This document shows positions 52,261 through 59,683 of a stretch of DNA of 64,000 nucleotides, one piece after another. How positions within the stretch are numbered: position 1 is the stretch's first letter; the number at the start of each line of letters is the position of its first letter. This stretch comes from Paenibacillus sp. FSL M7-0420. GTDB lineage: Bacteria > Bacillota > Bacilli > Paenibacillales > Paenibacillaceae. Below the pieces are notes generated by a model that was not told the DNA's origin, did not search any database, and saw only the letters and a list, made by a program, of their open reading frames with translations. The position numbers and the translations under genes are program-made. The stretch is from positions 3,534,001 through 3,598,000 of the forward strand of contig NZ_JBBOCJ010000001.1 of the NCBI RefSeq assembly GCF_038002345.1. The letters run 5' to 3'.

Positions 52261-52312
52261 TTCATGATCTTAAGAACCCGTCATATTCTCGCCGTTCCCC
52301 CGGTGTCATAAT
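52261..52312 (+). promoter_or_regulatory. Activator-type promoter of the GH88 gene
   Basis: TTCAT (52261-52265), GTCAT (52280-52284) and extended -10 TGTCATAAT ending at 52312 reproduce exactly the spacing seen before the PL8 and binding-protein genes. The ATG follows 45 bases later. Confidence 0.75.
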
Positions 52313-52356
52313 AAGTAGGGACAATATCCGATTCTTAAGCATGGAGGAACAAGGTG

Positions 52357-53466
52357 ATGGAAGAGAAATGGACAGAGCAGGCATGGCAGGAGGTCACCGC
52401 CAAAATCATGCGGATCAGCCATACAATAGGCGCAGGCTTCCCTAACGGATCGGTGTGTGGCCGCTATCAGTTAGCCGCTGCCCATGACTGGATTGCCGGC
52501 TTCTGGCCCGGAATCCTATGGCTGGTGTATGAAGAGACAGAAGAGGACAGGCTTAAGGAGCTGGCGGTGCAGTGTGAATCTCAAATCAGCCGCACCCTAT
52601 GGGATAGCTTCGGGCTGCTGCATCATGATGTGGGATTTATGTTTGAGCTAAGCAGCGTCAGGCAGTATGAGCAGCTTAAGGAAGAGGAAGCGAGAGAGCA
52701 TGGCTTGATGGCGGCCAGCCTGCTGGCGGGCAGATTCAATCCGGCAGGCGGCTTCATCCGGGCTTGGCCCAATTGGGGCGGTGAGGATCACACCGGCTGG
52801 GCAATTATTGATTGTATGATGAATCTGCCTCTGCTGTACTGGGCATCCGGGGAGCTTGCCGACCCGAGGTTCAGGCACATCGCAGAGCTTCATGCCGATA
52901 CCGTGCTGCGGGAGTTCATACAGGCGGACGGCTCGGTCCATCATATTGTCTGCTTCGATCCGGTTACAGGAGAACGGCTTGAAGCCTTGGCCGGACAGGG
53001 ATATGCAGCGGATTCCGCCTGGTCCAGAGGTGCGGCCTGGGCACTGTACGGATTTGCGCTTAGCTACCGGTATACGGGCCGAGACAGATATTTGGAAGCT
53101 GCCCGGAAGGTTGCCGCCTTCTTCCTGGAGAATCTGCCGGAGGATAAAGTGCCTTATTGGGATTTCCGTCTGCCGGAGCACGAGCTTGGGAGAATGCCGC
53201 GGGATTCTTCAGCCGCAGCCATTGCTGCTGTCGGACTGCTGGAGCTGGCCGAAGTGATGCACCCGGCGGATGGAAGGGAATATACGCTGGCCGCAGAAGC
53301 CATACTCCGTTCCCTGTATGAGAATTATGGCGCATGGGGCACAGAGGAGGAGGGACTTCTGCTTCATGCGACAGGTTACTATGATAGAGAGATCTACGTA
53401 GACCGTCCGCTCATCTTCGGAGACTATTATTTTGTGGAAGCGCTTAAGCGTCTCAAGAACTTATAA
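52357..53466 (+). CDS. GH88 unsaturated glucuronyl hydrolase
   Basis: A 369-residue cytoplasmic enzyme with the (alpha/alpha)6 fold of GH88. The two catalytic aspartates are D91 (HHDVGFMF) and D152 (AIIDCMMN), spaced 61 residues apart as in the Bacillus unsaturated glucuronyl hydrolase (D88/D149). GAGFPNG, FWPGILW and AWSRGAAWALYG are further family blocks. It hydrates the double bond of the 4,5-unsaturated uronate at the non-reducing end of lyase products and so releases the monosaccharide. This makes it the natural partner of the PL8 lyase encoded at 40342. ATG 52357 follows GGAGGAACAAGGTG. Its promoter is of the same type as those of the lyase and binding-protein genes. Confidence 0.93.
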   Translation: MEEKWTEQAWQEVTAKIMRISHTIGAGFPNGSVCGRYQLAAAHDWIAGFWPGILWLVYEETEEDRLKELAVQCESQISRTLWDSFGLLHHDVGFMFELSSVRQYEQLKEEEAREHGLMAASLLAGRFNPAGGFIRAWPNWGGEDHTGWAIIDCMMNLPLLYWASGELADPRFRHIAELHADTVLREFIQADGSVHHIVCFDPVTGERLEALAGQGYAADSAWSRGAAWALYGFALSYRYTGRDRYLEAARKVAAFFLENLPEDKVPYWDFRLPEHELGRMPRDSSAAAIAAVGLLELAEVMHPADGREYTLAAEAILRSLYENYGAWGTEEEGLLLHATGYYDREIYVDRPLIFGDYYFVEALKRLKNL

Positions 53467-53486
53467 CCAGAGAGGTTGATTGTAAG

Positions 53487-54191
53487 ATGATAACTGCACG
53501 CAGAACGATCCTGAAGCCTGGTAATTTCGGGCTGATTGCTGCGGCTGACAGCCGCAGAGGGGAATTCGACATCGGAAATGAGGTTATTGTTACGCACAAG
53601 CTGCCGGTAGATGCTGTATTTATCGGTGATTCAATTACTCACATGTGGGAGCTGAATGCTTACTTTGGCCGCAGCGGCAGATTCGTAGTGAACCGGGGGA
53701 TCGGAGGCGATATCAGCAGTCATGTGGCCGGAAGGTTTGCCGCTGATGTGATTCAATTGCAACCTAAATACGCTGTGATCAAGATAGGAGTGAATAATTT
53801 CTGGGCCTTAGATGGCTGGACTGAGGCGGACCGCAAACCGGTAGAGATGATTGTAAATGATCTGGTCAACGATGTGCTGGATATGGTGAAGCAGACCAAG
53901 GGGCATCCTGTAATTCCTGTAATCTGCTCGGTTCTTCCCACCCATATGCCGCATTCCGGCAATGACAGTCTGCGCAACACCGGCATCAAGAAGGCCAATG
54001 AGCTGTTGCGCGTGCTGGCTGACGAGCATGATGCTATCTATGTAGATTTTCACTCCAGGATGGTTCAGGCGGACAGACTGCAGCTGCGGGACGGACTTGC
54101 CGATGACGGACTGCACCCGCATGTCCTGGGGTATGATATTATGGCAGAGACTTTAATTGAGACTTTGGGTAAGAACGGGATAGAGTGGTGA
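53487..54191 (+). CDS. SGNH/GDSL-family hydrolase
   Basis: A 234-residue esterase-like protein without signal peptide. The four SGNH blocks are visible: GDSIT (nucleophile serine), NRGIGGD, KIGVNNFW and DGLHPHVLGYD (Asp-x-x-His). Such enzymes remove acetyl or other acyl groups from sugars, lipids or other esters. It begins 20 bases after the GH88 gene with AGAGAGGTTG before it, so it probably deacylates imported oligosaccharides in the same pathway; the substrate itself is not shown by the sequence. The next promoter starts shortly after its stop. Confidence 0.85.
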   Translation: MITARRTILKPGNFGLIAAADSRRGEFDIGNEVIVTHKLPVDAVFIGDSITHMWELNAYFGRSGRFVVNRGIGGDISSHVAGRFAADVIQLQPKYAVIKIGVNNFWALDGWTEADRKPVEMIVNDLVNDVLDMVKQTKGHPVIPVICSVLPTHMPHSGNDSLRNTGIKKANELLRVLADEHDAIYVDFHSRMVQADRLQLRDGLADDGLHPHVLGYDIMAETLIETLGKNGIEW

Positions 54192-54209
54192 TGTCCTAGG
54201 ATACTGTGA

Positions 54210-54238
54210 TTGACAAATCATTAGAATCCGGCTATATT
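54210..54238 (+). promoter_or_regulatory. Sigma-A promoter of the DinB gene
   Basis: A perfect TTGACA (54210-54215) and TATATT (54233-54238) are separated by 17 bases. The ATG follows 48 bases downstream behind GGAGGAG. Confidence 0.85.
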
Positions 54239-54286
54239 GAATTTCGGTAAATTATATTTCGCACAATCAATAGGAGGAGCATACTG

Positions 54287-54784
54287 ATGTCCGAATCCAA
54301 TCATGCTTTTGGTCAAGCGCTGGTGAAATCTCTGGTGGGAGAGCGCGGGCATATTCCGATCGCCCGGGCCTTGCCGGATCTGACACTGGAGCTTGCAGGT
54401 TATACAATAGAAGGAATTCCTTACTCCATCTATCAGCTGGTGAAGCATATGGGCTTCTGGCAGGATTTCATGCTGACCCACCTGGAGGGCGGCCAGCCTC
54501 AGCGGCCTACAAGCGTACAGGAGAGCTGGCCTGCGGAGAAGGCCCCGGCAGAGGAAGCCCAGCTTCAGGAGGCCATCACACATCTGCTGCAAGGTGTCGA
54601 TAAGGCGGTTGCTATCGCTCAGAGCGCCAAGCTTGACGAGCCATTGGCCCATTTTCCCGGGGAGACCAAGGGCGGACTTCTGCGCAATATCGCCTCCCAT
54701 AACTCCTACCATCTGGGAGAGATTGTTCTGCTCCGCCGTCTGCAAGGTGCGTGGCCTCCGCCAGGGGGCGGATATCCTGCTTAA
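54287..54784 (+). CDS. DinB-family protein
   Basis: A 165-residue protein of the DinB/YfiT four-helix-bundle superfamily. Three histidines that commonly bind a metal are placed as expected: one in YQLVKHMGFWQDF and two in ASHNSYHLGEI. Members are thiol-dependent metalloenzymes (for instance bacillithiol transferases) or of unknown function; nothing here identifies the substrate. It has its own promoter and terminator, so it is a single-gene unit unrelated to the flanking sugar genes. Confidence 0.85.
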   Translation: MSESNHAFGQALVKSLVGERGHIPIARALPDLTLELAGYTIEGIPYSIYQLVKHMGFWQDFMLTHLEGGQPQRPTSVQESWPAEKAPAEEAQLQEAITHLLQGVDKAVAIAQSAKLDEPLAHFPGETKGGLLRNIASHNSYHLGEIVLLRRLQGAWPPPGGGYPA

Positions 54785-54805
54785 AGAGAATAATCCGAAA
54801 TGTGG

Positions 54806-54837
54806 AAAAGTCTGCAATCTCAGGTTGCAGACTTTTT
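54806..54837 (+). terminator. Terminator of the DinB gene
   Basis: Arms AAAAGTCTGCAA (54806-54817) and TTGCAGACTTTT (54825-54836) continue into the T-run. It isolates the following pksB-like unit from upstream transcription and could act on both strands. Confidence 0.9.
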
Positions 54838-54859
54838 GGTATGGAAGCAATAACATTCA

Positions 54860-54889
54860 TTGACAGTTCGTGAAAAAGTAGATGATAAT
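54860..54889 (+). promoter_or_regulatory. Sigma-A promoter of the pksB-like/acyltransferase unit
   Basis: TTGACA (54860-54865) is followed 17-18 bases later by TGATAAT (54883-54889). The start codon is about 60 bases downstream. Confidence 0.8.
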
Positions 54890-54950
54890 TTAGTAGATTC
54901 ATCCTGTAAATTATGGTAATTAGATCTATCAAATCTTCAAGGAGGCGGGC

Positions 54951-55628
54951 ATGGAAGCAACCTATGATCTGTTTACGATTAAAACGCATTGCATGAATTT
55001 TCTGAACTACGCTTATCTCGGTATTGACAAGACTTCCCGCAAAGCTTTTGTAGTTGATCCATCCTGGGATGTATCGCAGATGATCCGTATTCTGGATTCG
55101 CATGAGGCCACAGTCACGGCTGTTCTGCTGACCCACTCTCATTTTGATCATACCAATATGGTGAAGAAGCTTGAACTGCTCTACCGTCCCACTGTCTACA
55201 TCTCCAAAACCGAGGCAGATTACTATAAATACCGCTGCAACCGGCTCCGAACCGTCGAAGACATGGACCTCATTCGTATCGGTGATTCACGGATTACCTG
55301 TCTTGTAACGCCCGGCCATACGCAGGGAAGTGTCTGTTACTGGGGGCAAGACCATCTGTTCTCCGGGGATACGGTATTTATTGAAGGCTGCGGCTTATGC
55401 GACAGTAGCGGAGGCTCGGCTGAGGATATGTTCAACAGCATCCACCGGCTCATCCGGCTGATTCCTCCCAGCACCCGGGTATACCCGGGACATTCCTTCG
55501 GCGATCCGCCAGGCAAAGAGATGAGCTATCTCTACAAAAATAATCTGTATTTCCAGATTGATGATATCAATCATTTTGTGAAATTCAGGAACCGTAAGAA
55601 TAATGCCCGACTGCTTGATTTCAAATAA
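54951..55628 (+). CDS. MBL-fold hydrolase, PksB-like
   Basis: A 225-residue metallo-beta-lactamase-fold protein with the metal-binding motif THSHFDHTN, the later histidine in VTPGHTQGSVCYW, the FSGDTVF aspartate and YPGHSFG, so the dinuclear zinc site looks complete. In length and in its FQIDDINHF...RKNNARLLDFK ending it resembles PksB, the hydrolase of trans-acyltransferase polyketide clusters, rather than glyoxalase II. The role of PksB-type enzymes is unsettled; thioester hydrolysis of acyl carrier protein or glutathione-like conjugates is discussed. The start is ATG 54951 after AAGGAGGCGGGC. The acyltransferase gene begins 22 bases downstream, but no polyketide synthase is present in the window. 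Confidence 0.8.
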   Translation: MEATYDLFTIKTHCMNFLNYAYLGIDKTSRKAFVVDPSWDVSQMIRILDSHEATVTAVLLTHSHFDHTNMVKKLELLYRPTVYISKTEADYYKYRCNRLRTVEDMDLIRIGDSRITCLVTPGHTQGSVCYWGQDHLFSGDTVFIEGCGLCDSSGGSAEDMFNSIHRLIRLIPPSTRVYPGHSFGDPPGKEMSYLYKNNLYFQIDDINHFVKFRNRKNNARLLDFK

Positions 55629-55650
55629 GCCGCTCTACAATCAGGGGGGG

Positions 55651-56622
55651 ATGGAAATGCACAGCGAAATCGTATTTATGTTCTCCGGGCAAGGCTCGCA
55701 ATATAATAAAATGGGGCTTGAATTGATCGGGAAGCAGCCGGTATTCCGGCAATCGATGGAACGCCTGGACCGGATTGTTCATCGGCTGACCGGCAAGAGC
55801 GTGATTGAAGAGCTGTATATGAACACACGGAGTAAGGGCGCCAGCTTCGAAAATATTGTCTATTCCCATCCTGCTATCTTCATGGTGCAATACGCGCTCG
55901 CGGAGACTCTGGAAGCTGAAGGAATAACCCCACGCTACACGCTGGGAGTCAGTCTCGGGGAGTATGTTGCGCTGGCGGTGGCTAAGGTGCTGACGCCTGA
56001 ACAGGTGCTGGAGCTGATTGTGACGCAAGTACGGCTGCTAGAGGATACCTGCGACAACGGCGCGATGATTGCTGTTCTGGATCATGTGCAGCTCTATCAC
56101 CGGAACGCCGAGCTGAACACCCGCTCCGAGCTGATCGCTGTGAATTTCGACAAGCACTTCACCATCGCCTGCAGAAGCGGGCATACTGGCGAAATCCAGC
56201 AGTTCCTCAGAGCACAGGGTGTAGCCAGTCTGAAGCTGCCTGTGAACTACGCCTTCCATTCCGCATTCATCGATGAACTGGAGAAGCCTTACCGTACATA
56301 TATGCAAAAGATCGATTACAAGACACCTGCTCCGGGAGTGACACTGGTATCGGCCATGACCGGGGAAAATGTGCAGACGGTGGATGAATCCTTCCTGTGG
56401 GATGTGGTGAGGAAGCCGATGAATTTCCGCACAGCCCTGGAGGGTCTGACTGCCGGCGGGCCGCGGCTGCTGCTCGATCTGAGCCCGTCGGGTACCCTGG
56501 AGAACTTCAGCAAGTATATTCTCGGCAAGCCCCTGGCCCATATGGTCCGCTCAGTGATTACGCCGATGGCCAGCGAGCTGAAGAAGCTGAATGAGATTGT
56601 GAATGCTACCTTAGAAGTCTGA
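55651..56622 (+). CDS. Stand-alone acyltransferase/acyl hydrolase (FabD/PksC family)
   Basis: A 323-residue discrete acyltransferase. GQGSQ opens the fold, S101 in GVSLGE is the nucleophile and H203 in AFHSAF completes the dyad. Normal malonyltransferases have GHSLGE and an arginine 25 residues after the serine (FabD S92/R117) that holds the malonyl carboxylate; here that position is Q126. The same change is known in trans-acting acyl hydrolases that remove stalled acyl groups from carrier proteins, so an editing role is plausible. ATG 55651 lies behind a run of seven G; the frame is open 48 bases further upstream but overlaps the MBL gene. A terminator follows. FabD itself is expected in the fab operon elsewhere. 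Confidence 0.83.
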   Translation: MEMHSEIVFMFSGQGSQYNKMGLELIGKQPVFRQSMERLDRIVHRLTGKSVIEELYMNTRSKGASFENIVYSHPAIFMVQYALAETLEAEGITPRYTLGVSLGEYVALAVAKVLTPEQVLELIVTQVRLLEDTCDNGAMIAVLDHVQLYHRNAELNTRSELIAVNFDKHFTIACRSGHTGEIQQFLRAQGVASLKLPVNYAFHSAFIDELEKPYRTYMQKIDYKTPAPGVTLVSAMTGENVQTVDESFLWDVVRKPMNFRTALEGLTAGGPRLLLDLSPSGTLENFSKYILGKPLAHMVRSVITPMASELKKLNEIVNATLEV

Positions 56623-56639
56623 TTACGCCAAAACTCCGC

Positions 56640-56678
56640 AAGCAGCGGTTCTCTAAGTTATGGAGAGCCGCTGCTTTT
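56640..56678 (+). terminator. Terminator of the acyltransferase gene
   Basis: A 15-base stem with two G-U pairs (56640-56654 and 56662-56676) over AAGTTAT ends in TTTT (56675-56678). Confidence 0.85.
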
Positions 56679-56692
56679 CTGTTGTTGTAATT

Positions 56693-56702
56693 TGTGTATA
56701 AT
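56693..56702 (+). promoter_or_regulatory. Extended -10 promoter of the second two-component operon
   Basis: TTGTGTATAAT places the -10 hexamer TATAAT at 56697-56702. The same TGTGTATAAT block precedes the other kinase gene at 48812-48821. The -35 is poor. Transcription would begin near 56709, upstream of ATG 56736. Confidence 0.6.
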
Positions 56703-56735
56703 ACATGTACAACCATACATATAACGGAGGGAACG

Positions 56736-58586
56736 ATGAAGCGGTTCATGCCATATCCATCCCTCTTGAAGAGGTTAAGGGCGTATATGCCCTTTCTATT
56801 CAGCGGAAGTATGCCGCTGCGGCGGAAGATTCTGCTAAGCAACCTCCTGATTGTCCTGCTGGCACTGGTGATTTTCATGGTCAGCATTCAGCGGATTGTC
56901 TTCAATCAGACCCTGGAGAGAACCACGGCAAGCTCACAGCAGGAAGTGAGGCTGGTCAAGCAGTCAATGGAGACGGTGTTCCAGTCGGTCCAGAATTTCA
57001 CCAAGTTCGTGCTGATCAATCAGGACACCCAGAAGCTGCTCAGCAGCGATACCGGTGCCGGCAATGATGTTGCTGCACTGAAGTCGATCTACAATACACT
57101 GGCTGCAATGCTGGTGACTGAGCCGAATATTGATTCCGTAATTATAGAATCCTTGAGCGGCAATCTCTATTACACCTCCAATCTGACCGGCGTGACCCGG
57201 GAGAGTCTGGGAATCTATCCCAAATCGGAGATCGATGCAGCCAGAGGCGGGGCGGTCTGGGCGGATTCGCTTACGCCTGACTTTCTGTCCGGGATGAAGC
57301 ATAAGAATATGATCAGTGTGGGCAGGGTCATTAAGAGTATGGAGAAGGGGACCCCGCTTGGCTATATCTATGTCAACATTGACGAGCGGACGCTTGCCCG
57401 CCTCTATCATAATGAACAGAACCCGCAGAGCGCTACGCTGGTCATTAACCGGGATGGAAGAATCATCTCTGCGAATGAAGCCACAAGGGTGAACCAGCCG
57501 GTCCCGGAGGCATCCCTCACGGATTGGGTCAAGTCAGTCTCACAAGGGGCCCGGACCCAGGAGGTCGCCGGAGACCGTTATTTAGTATCCATGCAGAGTC
57601 TCACTCCCTATGACTGGAAGCTAGTCCAGCTGGTGACGATATCGGAGCTAACCTACGGGTACTGGAAAATCGCTCTGCTGCTGGCCGGGTTCAGCCTGAT
57701 CAGCATCCTGTCGGCCGTGCTTCTGTCTATTCTGTTCGCCCGCCGGCTGACCCGGCCGCTCAGCCAGCTTAGCGAGGTAATTGTCGAAGTGGGCAGCGGG
57801 AATCTGGAGCGGCGCGCCGCCGCCGATTCTGAGGATGAGGTCGGGCGGCTCGGAGCTACCTTCAATGAAATGGTGGAGCGCATCCAGGGCTTGATGGTCC
57901 AGGTGGAGACGGAAGAGAGGACCAAACGGATGCTGGAGCTGCGGCTGCTCTATTCGCAGATCAAGCCGCATTTCCTGTACAATACACTGGATACGATCCG
58001 TGCAATGGCGGTGATGTCGGGGGCGAAGGACATAAGCAAGATGCTGAAGGCGCTGGGTGAGTTCTACCGGATATCACTTAGCAACGGACAGGAGCTCATT
58101 ACCGTGGCCCAGGAGCAGAAGCATCTGGAGAGCTACCTGTATATTCAGCAGATCCGTTTTCCTAAGCTGAACTACCGGATAGGGTTCGAGCCGGGGCTGG
58201 AGTCCTGCCTGGTGCCGACCATGCTGCTTCAGCCACTGGTCGAGAATGCGATCCACCATGGCATTAGAGGGATGGCGGACGGAGGCTGGTGTGAAATTAC
58301 CTGCGAAGCGGAAACCACGAATGGACAGAGCCTGCTCTGCTTCACCGTACGCGACAACGGCAAAGGCATAAGCGAAGAGCAGAAGCGGATGATCTGGTCG
58401 GGGCATGACAATGCGGAGAGGTACAGCTTCGGACTCCGAAATATTCAAGACCGCATCCGCCTGCGGTTCGGCGGGGCCTATGGAATCTCTCTGACCTCTG
58501 AGCCAGGCCAGGGCGTAGAAGTGAAGCTGCGCTTGCCACTGCTTATGCAGACGAACGAACAGGAAGAGGGGACAGTCAGACTATGA
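56736..58586 (+). CDS. Sensor histidine kinase, YesM type
   Basis: A 616-residue membrane kinase. TM1 lies near residues 32-52 (LLSNLLIVLLALVIFMVSI), then a long extracellular sensor domain, TM2 near 308-332 (IALLLAGFSLISILSAVLLSILFA), HAMP, a His_kinase domain with H412 in YSQIKPHFLYN and HATPase boxes (VENAIHHGIRG, DNGKGIS, GLRNIQDRI). It would sense a sugar signal linked to the importer encoded downstream. ATG 56736 has GGAGGGAACG before it; the frame is open upstream, but an earlier start would precede the likely transcription start. The stop overlaps the response regulator start (ATGA). Confidence 0.92.
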   Translation: MKRFMPYPSLLKRLRAYMPFLFSGSMPLRRKILLSNLLIVLLALVIFMVSIQRIVFNQTLERTTASSQQEVRLVKQSMETVFQSVQNFTKFVLINQDTQKLLSSDTGAGNDVAALKSIYNTLAAMLVTEPNIDSVIIESLSGNLYYTSNLTGVTRESLGIYPKSEIDAARGGAVWADSLTPDFLSGMKHKNMISVGRVIKSMEKGTPLGYIYVNIDERTLARLYHNEQNPQSATLVINRDGRIISANEATRVNQPVPEASLTDWVKSVSQGARTQEVAGDRYLVSMQSLTPYDWKLVQLVTISELTYGYWKIALLLAGFSLISILSAVLLSILFARRLTRPLSQLSEVIVEVGSGNLERRAAADSEDEVGRLGATFNEMVERIQGLMVQVETEERTKRMLELRLLYSQIKPHFLYNTLDTIRAMAVMSGAKDISKMLKALGEFYRISLSNGQELITVAQEQKHLESYLYIQQIRFPKLNYRIGFEPGLESCLVPTMLLQPLVENAIHHGIRGMADGGWCEITCEAETTNGQSLLCFTVRDNGKGISEEQKRMIWSGHDNAERYSFGLRNIQDRIRLRFGGAYGISLTSEPGQGVEVKLRLPLLMQTNEQEEGTVRL

Positions 58587-59428
58587 GTACAGCACCGGTA
58601 GCCCGCGTCCTGATTGTGGATGACGAATATTATTTCAGGCAGCTCCTGATCCGTCTGGTGGACTGGGAGGCCGCCGGGTTCGAGGTCGCCGCAGAAGCGG
58701 ATGACGGCACGGCCGCATTGCAGATCATCGGGGAGCAGCCAATCGATCTCATCATTACGGATATTGAGATGCCGAATATGAACGGGCTTGAATTCATTGG
58801 GGAAGTCCGTAAGCTGAATTCGGCAGCCAAGCTGATTTTTATCACCAGCTACGATAATTTCTCTTATGCCCAGCAGGCCATTTCGCTTGGAGCGGACCAT
58901 TATCTGCTGAAGCCCGTCGATGAGGATGCTGTCGAACAGGCCCTCCGCACGATCCGGACGCAGCTGACGGAGAAGTGGGAGGCAGAGCGCTACATCAACC
59001 GGCTCAGAATCAAAGCCGGGGATGTGCAGGAGTCGCAGGCAGGCGATGCCCGTACGCCGAAGCGGCAGAGCAGCGGCACGGCCTTAATCGGCAAGACCAT
59101 TGCCTATGTGACGGCGCATTATGCCGAGGATACATTGTCACTCCAGAGTACGGCCAGCGCCCTGTTTGTGAATCCTAGCTATTTAAGCCATGCGTTCAAG
59201 AAGGAGACCGGCGAGTCTTTTGTAGAATATGTGACGAACGTCCGTCTTGGCGAGGCCATGAAGCTGCTCAGCCAGGGGGCCTCCGGGGAGGAAGCCCCGG
59301 CACCCAAGATTGCGACGATTGCCCGGCAGGTGGGCTATAAAGACCCGTTCTATTTCAGCAAATGCTTCAAGAAACGCTACGGAATGACTCCGAATACCGT
59401 ATACGGCGGTTCCTATTCGGATACTTAA
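58583..59428 (+). CDS. Response regulator with REC and AraC domains
   Basis: A 281-residue regulator, much shorter than the one at 50588 because it lacks the long middle region. The REC domain has D60 (LIITDIEMPN) and the LLKPVDED lysine loop. The AraC domain covers about residues 165-275 (LSLQSTASALFVNPSYLSHAFKKETGESFVEYV, IATIARQVGYKDPFYFSKCFKKRYGMTPNTV). It is translationally coupled to the kinase gene by an ATGA overlap, and probably activates the binding-protein gene 255 bases downstream. Confidence 0.93.
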   Translation: MSTAPVARVLIVDDEYYFRQLLIRLVDWEAAGFEVAAEADDGTAALQIIGEQPIDLIITDIEMPNMNGLEFIGEVRKLNSAAKLIFITSYDNFSYAQQAISLGADHYLLKPVDEDAVEQALRTIRTQLTEKWEAERYINRLRIKAGDVQESQAGDARTPKRQSSGTALIGKTIAYVTAHYAEDTLSLQSTASALFVNPSYLSHAFKKETGESFVEYVTNVRLGEAMKLLSQGASGEEAPAPKIATIARQVGYKDPFYFSKCFKKRYGMTPNTVYGGSYSDT

Positions 59429-59445
59429 ATAGCAGCTATACTCAG

Positions 59446-59473
59446 AGTCCGGTGTTTTGCAGCCGGGCTTTTT
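59446..59473 (+). terminator. Terminator of the second two-component operon
   Basis: AGTCCGG (59446-59452) pairs with CCGGGCT (59463-59469) using one G-U pair, then T to 59473. The rest of the gap to 59683 holds three TT(C/T)ACT...TTAA-like blocks (59486, 59579, 59620) but no clear promoter. Confidence 0.75.
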
Positions 59474-59683
59474 CGTTTGAATAACTTTTCACTGATTAAA
59501 GTTAACCCTGTGTAAAGCTGCCGTTAACATGGGAACGCCCCGTAAATTGAGTGTAAACTTACCTGACACACCTAAAAATTTTACTGTTAAAACCAACATA
59601 TCTCCATTCGTACACGGCGGTTCACTTGTTAAGATGATACCTGTAAGTCAAATCCCGAAATATTGAAAGGTGGTCCAACACAA

